Positions 8,732 through 17,428 of a DNA stretch of 64,000 bases are shown here, one piece after another. Every line of letters begins with the position of its first letter. Position 1 is the first letter of the stretch. A program made the position numbers and the translations under genes. The notes below the pieces were generated by a model that worked only from the letters and a program-made list of their open reading frames with translations, had not been told where the DNA came from and did no database searches. The stretch covers positions 62,001 to 126,000 of the forward strand of contig NZ_JACJVQ010000020.1 in the NCBI RefSeq assembly GCF_014212135.1, in the 5' to 3' direction. This DNA comes from Cohnella thailandensis (lineage in GTDB: Bacteria > Bacillota > Bacilli > Paenibacillales > Paenibacillaceae).

Positions 8732-8745
8732 TGTAAGCGAATTCA
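8732..8745 (+). promoter_or_regulatory. Possible CcpA (cre) site
   Basis: TGTAAGCGAATTCA matches the catabolite-response consensus TGWAANCGNTNWCA at all but one fixed position. It sits at the predicted transcription start of the importer operon, where CcpA binding would repress. The match is by eye only. Confidence 0.4.
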
Positions 8746-8769
8746 GACTAACGCAAATGGGGGAACAAG

Positions 8770-9675
8770 GTGAGAGCAGTCGCATTCCATCGATTGAAGG
8801 TATATTGGCCGCTATATGCGATGGCGATTCCGGGAATCATTTTCCTGATCGTCTTCAAGTACATTCCGCTAGCCGGGGCGGTCATCGCCTTCCAAGACTT
8901 TTCGGTGTTCAAGGGGTTCACCGACAGCCCTTGGGTCGGCTTCAAGCACTTCGAGACGCTGATCGAGCATCCCGACTTCGCCCGCGTGTTCGGCAACACG
9001 CTCATGCTCGGGTTCCTGAAGCTCGTTCTGGTCTTCCCTGTGCCGGTGCTTCTCGCGCTGATGATCAACGAGATTCGCAAATCCGCCTTGAAGAAAGGCA
9101 TTCAAACCGCGCTGTACATTCCCCACTTCCTCTCCTGGGTTATCGTATCCGGCATCGTGTTCGACTTCTTCTCTTTAAGCGGATTGTTCAACATCGTCAT
9201 CGGATGGTTCGGTTACGACCCAACGCTGGTGATGCAAGAAAGCGGTTACTTCCGAATCGTGTACGTGATCACCGCGATCTGGAGAGATGCCGGCTGGGGA
9301 ACGGTCGTCTACATGGCCGCCATCAGCGCCATCGACCCGCAGCTGTACGAATCGGCCATGATCGACGGCGCCTCCAAGACGAGGCAGATTCGCCATATCA
9401 CGTTCCCGCTGTTATTGCCGACGGTGCTGGTGCTGTTCCTGCTCGAGATCGGCAACTTCCTGGATCTGGGCTTCGACCAAGTGTTTAACCTGCTCACGCC
9501 GATGACCTACAGCGTAGGCGACATCCTGGACACGTACGTATTCCGGACGGGCATTCAGCAAGCGCAGTACAGCTTCGCGACGGCGGTCGGGCTGTTCCAA
9601 TCCGTAATCGGATTCATCCTCGTGTTCATCTTCAACAAGCTGTCGAAGAAAGTATCGGATGGGGGGTTATGGTAA
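8770..9675 (+). CDS. Sugar ABC importer permease, LplB type
   Basis: This 301-residue inner-membrane protein has about six transmembrane helices. Near residue 195 it carries the cytoplasmic EAA loop (ESAMIDGAS-x7-HITFP) that contacts the ATPase. The N-terminal helix region (MAIPGIIFLIVFKYIPLAGA) is characteristic of LplB/YtcP permeases for complex oligosaccharides. GTG 8770 follows GGGGGAA. It overlaps the next permease gene by seven bases. No ATPase gene is present in the window, so a shared MsmX-like ATPase encoded elsewhere is expected from what is known of this family. Confidence 0.95.
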   Translation: MRAVAFHRLKVYWPLYAMAIPGIIFLIVFKYIPLAGAVIAFQDFSVFKGFTDSPWVGFKHFETLIEHPDFARVFGNTLMLGFLKLVLVFPVPVLLALMINEIRKSALKKGIQTALYIPHFLSWVIVSGIVFDFFSLSGLFNIVIGWFGYDPTLVMQESGYFRIVYVITAIWRDAGWGTVVYMAAISAIDPQLYESAMIDGASKTRQIRHITFPLLLPTVLVLFLLEIGNFLDLGFDQVFNLLTPMTYSVGDILDTYVFRTGIQQAQYSFATAVGLFQSVIGFILVFIFNKLSKKVSDGGLW

Positions 9676-10553
9676 CCATGTTCGAAACCCGCAGCGAGAA
9701 AGCGTTCGTGACGACCATAACCATTATCCTAATTCTTTTGTCGGCCGTGGCGCTGATTCCGCTCCTATCCGTTATCGCGACCTCGCTCAGCTCCAAGAGC
9801 GCCGTGGACATGAACCTGGTCACCCTGTGGCCGAAGCAGTTCACTTTGGATTCCTGGGGCTATATCGTGGACCGGCCCGACCTCTGGAGGTCCTTCGCGC
9901 TTACCCTCGTCACGACGGTGGTCGGAACCTTGCTGGCTTTGCTTCTGACGGCCCTGCTGGCTTACCCGCTGTCCAAGTCCAAGAACGAGTTCCGCTGGGG
10001 GGCGGTTCTCATGATCGGCGTCGTCATCGCGATGATCTTCAAGGCGCCTATCGTGCCTTACTTCCTGACCGTTCGCGAGATCGGCCTCTACGACAATCCG
10101 CTCGTGCTGATCGTCCCGCATCTGCTGAATCCGTTCAACCTGATCATCATGAGAACCTTCTTCAAGCAATTCTCGAAGGAACTCGAGGAAGCGGCGTTTC
10201 TCGAAGGCTGCGGATACTTCCGGATGCTGTTCCAGTTCGTGCTTCCGCTGTCCAAGGCGGTGCTCGCGACGCTCGCGCTCTTCTACGGCGTGGTGCTGTG
10301 GAACCAGTTCCAGCATCCGCTCCTGTTCCTGCAGAATCCGGACTGGTTCCCGCTGCAGATCAAGATCCGCCAGTTCATCACCGACGATAACGTCATCATG
10401 TCGGGCGCCGTCTCCACCGCCGACCTGAATTACAACGAGCGGACCTTGAGAGCGACCACCGTGCTCTTCGCCATCATCCCGATTATCGCGGTTTATCCGT
10501 TCCTTCAGAAGTACTTCGTCAAGGGAGCGATGATCGGTTCGGTCAAGGGGTAA
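9669..10553 (+). CDS. Sugar ABC importer permease, LplC/YesQ type
   Basis: The 294-residue partner of the preceding permease has six predicted helices, starting with ILILLSAVALIPLLSVIATS. Its EAA loop (EAAFLEGCGYFRMLF) lies at about 175-190, and the ending FVKGAMIGSVKG is typical of LplC/YteP-like proteins. The start overlaps the preceding stop, which indicates co-translation. It forms the membrane channel with the LplB protein for the sugar delivered by the lipoprotein encoded at 10632. Confidence 0.95.
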   Translation: MVTMFETRSEKAFVTTITIILILLSAVALIPLLSVIATSLSSKSAVDMNLVTLWPKQFTLDSWGYIVDRPDLWRSFALTLVTTVVGTLLALLLTALLAYPLSKSKNEFRWGAVLMIGVVIAMIFKAPIVPYFLTVREIGLYDNPLVLIVPHLLNPFNLIIMRTFFKQFSKELEEAAFLEGCGYFRMLFQFVLPLSKAVLATLALFYGVVLWNQFQHPLLFLQNPDWFPLQIKIRQFITDDNVIMSGAVSTADLNYNERTLRATTVLFAIIPIIAVYPFLQKYFVKGAMIGSVKG

Positions 10554-10631
10554 CGGGACGAATTCCATTCGGTTTAGCGGCTAACGCCTTTAAACAACAT
10601 ACAATACTCATTCACTAAGGGGGAGCAACGC

Positions 10632-12221
10632 ATGGATTGGAAAAGAATAGGGCTGGTATCGGCGGCGTTGGTGCTGGCGACGACCGCGGCAACCGCATGC
10701 GGCAACAACAATAACGCTTCGGAGGAAGCTTCTTCTTCGCCGGCGCAGAGCTCGTCCGCCGGCAGCGGCGGCGACGAGATCGTCGACGTGGAAGTATGGG
10801 GGACCAACATCGGGTATAAGCCGGTCGAGAAGGGAAGCAAGCTGTACGAGTTCTACAAGGAAAAGCTGGGCGTCGGCGTCATCAATCCGTACGTGGAATG
10901 GAACGGCGGCACGAACTACCTAAACCAATTGAACCTGAAGATCGCCGCCAACGAGATGCCGGACATGTTCACTCCCCAGCAGGGCATCGAAGACAGCCTG
11001 GCCAAGAACGGCGCGATCGCCGACCTGACCGAGCTTCTTCCCAAATACGCTCCTAACGTGATGAAGGTGATTCCCGAGGAGATGTGGGATATCGTCAAGG
11101 CCAACGACCCGACCGGCCAAGGGCGGATCTATTACATCCCGGGATCGGTGGATTACGGAAGGTACGCGGGCATGATTCGCCAGGATTGGCTCGATAAGCT
11201 GAACCTGTCCATGCCGCAAACTCAGGACGAATACGTGAAGGTGCTGGAAGCGTTCCGCGATCAGGATCCTAACGGTAACGGGCAGAAGGACGAAATTCCG
11301 ACGGGAGGCCGTCAAGAGGCTCGTTGGATGGATCATCTGTTCGCGATGTACGGCGTGGCCATGTTCGAAGGGTACCCGGATTGGGATCTGTATAACGGAG
11401 AATTGACGTACTCCGCTGTTACTCCCAACATGAAGGCCGCCCTGGAATTCGCCGCCAAGCTGTACAAGGAAGGCTTGCTGGATCCGGAGACGCTTCTGAA
11501 CGACAAGGCGAAGTGGGACGGCAAAGTCAACTCCGACAAGGCCGGCAACTACTTCCACTGGGTGGAGCAGAATAACCTGTACCTGGAAAATCTGCAGAAG
11601 AACACCGGCGTCAAAGGTCAATTCACCGTACTGCCGGTGCAGAAGGTCGACGGCTATGAAGGCTTCTACACGTGGAAGAGAGTCGGCCCGCCGCAATGGG
11701 TCGTCAAGAACACCAAGGACGAGAAGAAGCTGCAAGCCGTCCTGAAGCTGCTGAACAACATGTACGACAAGAACAATTGGAAGGACCTCTACCTCGGCGT
11801 AGAAGGAATGCATTACGAGATGAAGGACGGCAAGGCCGTCAAGCTTCCGGACGACAAGAGCACCCAAGAGAATCAAATCCTGAATCCCTATTCGAGCTCC
11901 GCGACTCTCGACTTCACGGTCGATCTGTTCAACAGCACGGCATCGGCAGACAACAAGTGGATCTACGACCAAGTCACCGCCAACATGGAAGAAGCGCAGA
12001 AGTATGCCAAGGTTATCGCCGGAGACGGGTTGCCGGCGAGCATCTACGAAGGCTATGCCGATATCAACAACCGCACCTTGTACATCGAATACGCGAGCAA
12101 GATCATCATGGGCAAGTATCCGATCGACAAGTTCGACGAGTTCGTCGACAAGTGGAACAAGTCGGGCGGGGAAGATGTCACGAAGAGAGCTCGAGAGTGG
12201 TATAGCAAGGTGAAGAAGTAA
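10632..12221 (+). CDS. Sugar-binding lipoprotein, LplA type
   Basis: The 529-residue precursor has an N-terminal lipoprotein signal with the lipobox Cys near residue 23 (ATACGNNN), followed by a Ser/Gly/Ala-rich tether. The rest is a family 1 extracellular solute-binding fold of the large LplA class. DPNGNGQKDEIPT is the EF-hand-like calcium loop common in this class. It captures an oligosaccharide outside the membrane for the two permeases encoded upstream. GGGGAG precedes ATG 10632. The ligand is unknown; the neighbouring GH106-like enzyme suggests a rhamnose-containing sugar. Confidence 0.95.
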   Translation: MDWKRIGLVSAALVLATTAATACGNNNNASEEASSSPAQSSSAGSGGDEIVDVEVWGTNIGYKPVEKGSKLYEFYKEKLGVGVINPYVEWNGGTNYLNQLNLKIAANEMPDMFTPQQGIEDSLAKNGAIADLTELLPKYAPNVMKVIPEEMWDIVKANDPTGQGRIYYIPGSVDYGRYAGMIRQDWLDKLNLSMPQTQDEYVKVLEAFRDQDPNGNGQKDEIPTGGRQEARWMDHLFAMYGVAMFEGYPDWDLYNGELTYSAVTPNMKAALEFAAKLYKEGLLDPETLLNDKAKWDGKVNSDKAGNYFHWVEQNNLYLENLQKNTGVKGQFTVLPVQKVDGYEGFYTWKRVGPPQWVVKNTKDEKKLQAVLKLLNNMYDKNNWKDLYLGVEGMHYEMKDGKAVKLPDDKSTQENQILNPYSSSATLDFTVDLFNSTASADNKWIYDQVTANMEEAQKYAKVIAGDGLPASIYEGYADINNRTLYIEYASKIIMGKYPIDKFDEFVDKWNKSGGEDVTKRAREWYSKVKK

Positions 12222-12237
12222 ATCTATCGAACCGAGG

Positions 12238-12280
12238 TATCCGTCCGTCATCGAATCGATTTCGGGCGGATATCTTCTTT
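12238..12280 (+). terminator. Hairpin between the binding protein and hydrolase genes
   Basis: TATCCGTCCG pairs with CGGGCGGATA (one G-T pair) around a 15-base loop and is followed by TCTTCTTT. It may be a partial terminator that lowers expression of the hydrolase relative to the abundant lipoprotein. Confidence 0.55.
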
Positions 12281-12296
12281 ATAAGAGGAGGCTATC

Positions 12297-14996
12297 ATGG
12301 GGAATCGTCTTAGGGAAGTTCTCGAAGGCAAGGAGCGGAATTACATTCTTCCGTTTCTCTGGCAGCATGGAGAAGAGGAGAAGGTCATTCGGGAGGAGAT
12401 AGCCCGCGTACACGAAGCCGGAATCGGAGCGGTGTGCGTCGAGGCAAGGCCTCACCCCGATTTTCTCGGGCCGAAGTGGTGGACGGACTTGGATATCATC
12501 ATGGAGGAAGCCCGGCGCCGCGGGATGAAGGTGTGGCTGCTCGACGACGATCACTTTCCGACCGGACACGCGGCGGGCAAGGTAAAGGAAGCGCCGGAGG
12601 AGCTTCATCGCGTATTCTTGGGAGAAAGGCACATTGACACGCTGGGACCGGCTCGGGGAGCTTCGCTTTTATTGGAGCCCTTGCTGATGTCCGGGCTGCG
12701 TCCGACCTACTCGCTGAGCTCTTACGCGACAGGGGCCAACAAGCTGATCGCCGTCGTCGCGGTTCGCCGGGATTCTTCGACGGGAGCCTTGCTTGGCGAT
12801 GCGATCGACTTAACGGATCGGGTCCGGGACGGGATCCTATATTGGGACATTCCCGAAGGTCATTGGCGGGTGTTTATCGTGTCGGAGAATCGGGACGGGG
12901 GCAGCAAAGCGCAGGAGGATTACTTGAACCCGCTCGACAAGGATTCCGTGAGCATTCTGATCGATACGGTCTATGAGCCCGTCTATGAACGCTACAAGGC
13001 GGATTTCGGCGCAACGTTCGCCGGATTCTTCTCCGACGAGCCCGGCTTCTACAACGACAAGACGACGTTCGACTTCGACTCCAGACCCGGCAAGCCGGGA
13101 GTGTCGCTGCCTTGGAGCCGGGAGCTGCCGTCCTTGCTCGAGCAGGCGCTCGGCAAGGATTATCGCAAGGAGCTTCACCTGTTGTGGCATGAAGAGGGCA
13201 AGCGTAGCAGCGAAGTCCGGTACGCTTATATGAATATCGTAAGCCGGCTCTACGGGGAGAACTTCTGCAATCAAATCGGAGAATGGTGCAGAGACCGAGG
13301 AGTCGAATATATCGGCCATGTCCTGGAGGACAACAACGTTCATGCAAGACTCGGCTCCGGGGCCGGACACTTCTTCCGCTCGCTCCGGGGACAGGACATG
13401 TCGGGCCTGGACGTGGTGTTGTGGCAGATCGTTCCCGGCTTCGACGAAGTTCCGTTTCGGTGGCCCGCGGGAGAGACGGACAGCGAGTTTTTCCACTATG
13501 GGCTTGCCAAGCTTGGCTCCTCTCTCGGGCATATCGACCCGAAGAAGCAAGGCCGCACGATGTGCGAGGTGTACGGGGCATACGGCTGGGCGGAAGGCTT
13601 GAAGCTCATGAAGTGGCTTACCGACCATATGCTCGTTCGCGGCGTCAATTATTTCGTCCCGCACGCCTTCACCCAGAAGGCGTTCCCGGATCCAGATTGC
13701 CCTCCGCACCTGTACGCGAACGGCAAGAATCCTCAGTATCGGCATTACAAGCACCTGAACCGCTACATGAATCGGATCAGCCATCTGCTGTCGGGGGGGA
13801 GGCACGTGGCATCGGCGGCCGTTCTTTACCATGCCGAAGCCGAGTGGTCCGGCGAATCGATGTACTTCCATAAGCCCGTGAAGAAGCTGATGCAGCATCA
13901 GATCGACTGCGATGTCGTTCCTATCGATGTTCTTATCGAGGGGGCCGTCGTCACAGAAAGCAAGCTGCTGATTCATCTTGAGAGCTACGCGTGCCTGATC
14001 GTTCCGTATGCGGAAGCTCTCCCGGCGGAGCTGCTTCGCCGTCTAACCGAGTTCGCCGACCAAGGGCTGGCCGTACGGTTCGTGGACGGGCTTCCGAAGC
14101 GTTCGAGCGAGGGAGGGGTCGTCGACGGGGAGTTGACCCGGCTAGCCTCGCACCGTCACGTCAAAGCGGTCGGGCTGGATAAGTTGGCGTCGGAGCTCAT
14201 TGGCGATGGACATTACGAGATCATGGCGGACCATTACGAACCGTATCTTCGAAGCTATCATTATGTTCATGATGATTTCGACGTCTACATGTTCTTTAAC
14301 GAACACCCGAACCGAAGCCTCGGCACGAAGGTGAAGCTGTCTGCCAAGGGGGATATATACGCTTATGACGCCTTCTTGAATCGATTGGAGGATGTCGCAG
14401 CCGAGAGGCGGGGCTCGGGGATGGCGGTGCCGATTAAGCTGGAACCGTATGAATCCGTCCTTCTGTTGCATGGATCCGGCTTGGAAGGCGTAGCCTCTTT
14501 AACCGATATTGACGACGTGAATGCCTTGAAGGCCTTGAACTCCGTTAAGCGTCCATCGTACGTTGCAGAGGTCGAGTTGACGGGGGAATGGAAGATAGCC
14601 ATCGCCGAATCGGAAGCCTACCCGCGGTTCGAGACTTGGGGGAGCCTCACGGCTTTAACGAACATGAGCTCGCCGGACGCGCTGCCGAGGTTCTCGGGAA
14701 CTTTCCGATACGAGACGGATTTCGAATGGGACGGATCCGTCGAAGCTCCTGCCTTGCTCGATTTGGGCGACGTCTTCGAGACGGCGGAAGCGTGGCTGAA
14801 CGGAGTACCCGTCGGGGTGCGTCTCTGCCCGCCGTACCGGATGGAGCTCGCCGGGGCGCTGAGGAAGGGAATCAATAATCTAGTCGTCGAAGTGACGAAT
14901 ACGCTGGTCAAAGACCAGCGCGACTACTTGTCGGCTTTCGCGCAGCAGGAGCCGAGCGGCCTTCTCGGACCCGTTCGGATTCATTCGGACTTGTAA
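12297..14996 (+). CDS. GH106-like glycosyl hydrolase (putative alpha-L-rhamnosidase)
   Basis: This 899-residue cytoplasmic protein has no signal peptide. Residues about 10-480 form a TIM-barrel-like region with LLDDDHFPTGHAAG, FFSDEPGF, YIGHVLEDNN and HIDPKKQGR. A flexible-loop amidotransferase-like region follows, and a GH2-type galactose-binding jelly roll lies at about 760-895 (LDLGDVFETAEAWLNG). The layout matches GH106-type alpha-L-rhamnosidases, but I cannot verify the family. A close paralogue is encoded at 59036. GAGGAGG stands before ATG 12297. Its last 16 bases overlap the end of the convergent TetR gene. A likely role is trimming rhamnosyl groups from the sugar imported by the preceding transporter. 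Confidence 0.8.
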   Translation: MGNRLREVLEGKERNYILPFLWQHGEEEKVIREEIARVHEAGIGAVCVEARPHPDFLGPKWWTDLDIIMEEARRRGMKVWLLDDDHFPTGHAAGKVKEAPEELHRVFLGERHIDTLGPARGASLLLEPLLMSGLRPTYSLSSYATGANKLIAVVAVRRDSSTGALLGDAIDLTDRVRDGILYWDIPEGHWRVFIVSENRDGGSKAQEDYLNPLDKDSVSILIDTVYEPVYERYKADFGATFAGFFSDEPGFYNDKTTFDFDSRPGKPGVSLPWSRELPSLLEQALGKDYRKELHLLWHEEGKRSSEVRYAYMNIVSRLYGENFCNQIGEWCRDRGVEYIGHVLEDNNVHARLGSGAGHFFRSLRGQDMSGLDVVLWQIVPGFDEVPFRWPAGETDSEFFHYGLAKLGSSLGHIDPKKQGRTMCEVYGAYGWAEGLKLMKWLTDHMLVRGVNYFVPHAFTQKAFPDPDCPPHLYANGKNPQYRHYKHLNRYMNRISHLLSGGRHVASAAVLYHAEAEWSGESMYFHKPVKKLMQHQIDCDVVPIDVLIEGAVVTESKLLIHLESYACLIVPYAEALPAELLRRLTEFADQGLAVRFVDGLPKRSSEGGVVDGELTRLASHRHVKAVGLDKLASELIGDGHYEIMADHYEPYLRSYHYVHDDFDVYMFFNEHPNRSLGTKVKLSAKGDIYAYDAFLNRLEDVAAERRGSGMAVPIKLEPYESVLLLHGSGLEGVASLTDIDDVNALKALNSVKRPSYVAEVELTGEWKIAIAESEAYPRFETWGSLTALTNMSSPDALPRFSGTFRYETDFEWDGSVEAPALLDLGDVFETAEAWLNGVPVGVRLCPPYRMELAGALRKGINNLVVEVTNTLVKDQRDYLSAFAQQEPSGLLGPVRIHSDL

Positions 14997-15616
14997 ATAA
15001 GCGAGGTCAGATAAGTTTGCGCCTTGGCGGCATCGCCCGCTTCGTGGATCCCGATGCCGTAGAGCATGGCATGGATATAGGCTTCCATGACCGACTCGCT
15101 GATCGATGCTCCGGCGGTTGGCAGGTTATCCGTGTAATATTCCACCACGGCCGTTACCATGTTGGCGTAGATTCGGGATTCCAAATCGACATGGGGAGAT
15201 TCCCGGAAGCGTTCCTTGTAGTGATCGATAAAGTACTGTTTGATCAATCGGAAGTAATCGACCGTCTCGGTGCGGATTTTTTTGATGGCTTGGATTTTGG
15301 CGTAGTGGGCTTTAGCGAATTGGATCGCCAGGTTGTCGATTAACCGATGATGGTCCTCGGGCGGCTTATCCTGGACATACAATTCGGGAATTTTCTTGCG
15401 CATGAATGTCAGAAATTCCTGATAAAGCTCCTCTTGCAACCGTTCGGCAACCTCGTACTTGTCCCGGAAGTGCGCGTAGAACGTGTACCGGCTGATCAAC
15501 GCTTCATCCAAGATATGCTGAACGGTGATTTTCTCGAACGGAATCTCGGAGACGAGCTGAATCAAGGCGTTCAAGATCGCTTTGTCGACTCGGCGGTAAG
15601 GCTTGCTGGCGGTCAT
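14981..15616 (-). CDS. TetR/AcrR-family transcriptional regulator
   Basis: The 211-residue protein has an N-terminal TetR helix-turn-helix (about 5-55: ITVQHILDEALISRYTFYAHF) and an all-helical ligand-binding domain with a TetR_C-like end. ATG 15616 is chosen because GAAGGAT lies just upstream and the TetR homology starts there; a longer frame reaches back to 15718 but would cover the promoter. It is divergent from the GH35/42-like gene. An ACACAGTGT palindrome in its promoter spacer suggests autorepression, and the same palindrome lies before the other TetR gene at 33540. Confidence 0.9.
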   Translation of the reverse strand: MTASKPYRRVDKAILNALIQLVSEIPFEKITVQHILDEALISRYTFYAHFRDKYEVAERLQEELYQEFLTFMRKKIPELYVQDKPPEDHHRLIDNLAIQFAKAHYAKIQAIKKIRTETVDYFRLIKQYFIDHYKERFRESPHVDLESRIYANMVTAVVEYYTDNLPTAGASISESVMEAYIHAMLYGIGIHEAGDAAKAQTYLTSLIYKSE

Positions 15617-15688
15617 TGGGAATCGATCCTTCGCGTTAAGGTAGAGAGCGTTATTCGAGTTGGAGCGGCTAATTTGTAATCCACTGTT

Positions 15689-15718
15689 AGAATACCAAAC
15701 ACTGTGTATGGAAATCAA
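15689..15718 (-). promoter_or_regulatory. Promoter of the TetR gene with operator in the spacer
   Basis: On the minus strand TTGATT (15713-15718) and TATTCT (15689-15694) are 18 bases apart. The spacer contains the nine-base palindrome ACACAGTGT (15699-15707). The same palindrome fills the spacer of the promoter at 33336-33365. Confidence 0.55.
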
Positions 15719-15803
15719 ACATTGGATTCATTACTGTCAGTTGAAGACCGGTTCGAATCGGCACATGATGAGATCAGATCTAACGAACGAGGAGGGAATT
15801 CCT

Positions 15804-17396
15804 TTGGAGACCGTTACGCCAAGAAACCATCTTTTGCTGCAAGCGGACGGAAGTCCGTTCATTATGCTAGCGGGAGAAGTACACAACTCGAGCTCATCCT
15901 CCGCCGAATACATGGAGCCGATCTGGAAGAAGGCGGCAGAACTCGGGATGAACAGCCTGCTGCTGCCGGTGACCTGGGAGATGGTAGAGCCCGAGGAGGG
16001 GACGTTCGACTTCCGGATCGTCGACGAGCTGATCGATCAGGCGAGAAGGTACGGGATGAAGATCGGCTTCCTTTGGTTTGGCGCTTGGAAGAACGCCCAG
16101 TGTTATTACGCGCCGGCTTGGGTCAAGACGGATACCGTACGCTTCCGGAGGGCGGAAGTCGAGAAGGGCAAGAAGAAGATTCATCTGCAAGAATTCCATG
16201 GAATGCCGTACACGACGCTTTCCTATCTATGCGAAGCGACCAACGAGGCGGATGCCAACGCGTTCCGGGAATTGATGCTGCATATCAGAAGCGTGGACGA
16301 GCAAGAGCGAACGGTTATCGTAGTTCAGGTCGAGAACGAGCCGGGCTTGCAAGGAGCGGCAAGAGAGCATTCCGCGGCGGCCGACGCCGCGTTCGAGAGC
16401 GCGGTTCCGCAGCCGTTCGTCGAGTATATGAGAGGTCATACCTCAACGATGGCCGCGGACGTTCGCCAAGCCGTCGAGAGCGGCGCGGGCAGCGGGAACT
16501 GGATGGAAGCATTCGGAGAAGCGGCGGAGGAAATATTCAGCGCGTATCACGTTGCAAGCTATATCGAAAAGGTGGCCGCGGCCGGCAAAGAAGTCTATTC
16601 CCTTCCGCTGATGGTAAACTGCTGGCTGGACAAAGGAGACAAGCCCGGGATATACCCGAGCGGCGGGCCGGTATCCCGGATGATGGAGGTTTGGAAGCAT
16701 TGCGCCCCAAGCATCGATGTGATCGCGCCGGATATCTATGTTCAGAATTTCTGCGAGGTATGCGACGATTACGTCAAGATGGACAATCCTCTCTTTATTC
16801 CCGAGACGGCGACGCATGGCTATGCGGGGCCGAGGCTGGTTTACGTGATAGGGCATTATCATGCGATAGGCTATTCTCCGTTCGGATTCGAGGACATGGG
16901 GAAGCCCTTCACGGCCATTGAGAGCTATCTGTTCGGCGTGGATGTCGGAGACCCTATGCTGGGAACGCCGCAGAGCATGGAAGAATACGCATGGTATAAC
17001 CGCACGCTGGGCAGCATGATGCCGTTATTGACGTCAAAATACGGCACGACGGATCTGCAGGCGACGATCGTCGAGCGTCCGGAACGGGATACGATGGTAT
17101 TCGGAGAATATGGATTCCAAACATGGATGAAGCTGCCCATCTTGTCTCGCAAGGATGGAGTTTGCCTCGTACTGAAGAAGGCGAAAGACGAATTTTACAT
17201 CCTGGCCAACGGCTGCGCGATCACCCCGTTCTCCGCGAATCCGCAGAAGCCCCATGTCGATACCCTATCCCTGGAAGAAGGGCTTTTCCAACAAGGAGAA
17301 TGGAGAATGGCCCGACGGCTAAACGGGGACGATGTCGCGCGAATGCGATTCGAGTCCCCGACGCTGCTTAAGATCAAACTATTCGGCTACCAATAA
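15804..17396 (+). CDS. GH35/GH42-like beta-galactosidase with DUF5597-type C-terminus
   Basis: The 530-residue protein is a TIM barrel of the GH-A clan. The probable acid/base is in VQVENEPG and the nucleophile in FIPETA. A C-terminal beta-sandwich (about 410-530) of the type annotated DUF5597 follows. TTG 15804 is preferred because GAGGAGGG lies seven bases upstream and the protein then begins just before the first barrel strand. An upstream ATG at 15660 would extend through the divergent promoter. No signal peptide is seen. It probably removes galactosyl or related residues in the cytoplasm and opens a run of four co-directional glycan genes. Confidence 0.83.
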   Translation: METVTPRNHLLLQADGSPFIMLAGEVHNSSSSSAEYMEPIWKKAAELGMNSLLLPVTWEMVEPEEGTFDFRIVDELIDQARRYGMKIGFLWFGAWKNAQCYYAPAWVKTDTVRFRRAEVEKGKKKIHLQEFHGMPYTTLSYLCEATNEADANAFRELMLHIRSVDEQERTVIVVQVENEPGLQGAAREHSAAADAAFESAVPQPFVEYMRGHTSTMAADVRQAVESGAGSGNWMEAFGEAAEEIFSAYHVASYIEKVAAAGKEVYSLPLMVNCWLDKGDKPGIYPSGGPVSRMMEVWKHCAPSIDVIAPDIYVQNFCEVCDDYVKMDNPLFIPETATHGYAGPRLVYVIGHYHAIGYSPFGFEDMGKPFTAIESYLFGVDVGDPMLGTPQSMEEYAWYNRTLGSMMPLLTSKYGTTDLQATIVERPERDTMVFGEYGFQTWMKLPILSRKDGVCLVLKKAKDEFYILANGCAITPFSANPQKPHVDTLSLEEGLFQQGEWRMARRLNGDDVARMRFESPTLLKIKLFGYQ

Positions 17397-17428
17397 GAAG
17401 AGAATTCGGGATTCGGGAGAGTGAGAAA

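Noticed and set aside
10920..12251. A 443-codon open frame on the minus strand over the sugar-binding lipoprotein gene
   Set aside because: It is a shadow frame. The plus strand has a lipoprotein signal, ribosome site and family motifs, while the minus frame has no recognisable domain.
12837..13976. A 379-codon minus-strand frame over the GH106-like gene
   Set aside because: It has no ribosome site or family features and lies wholly inside a well supported gene.
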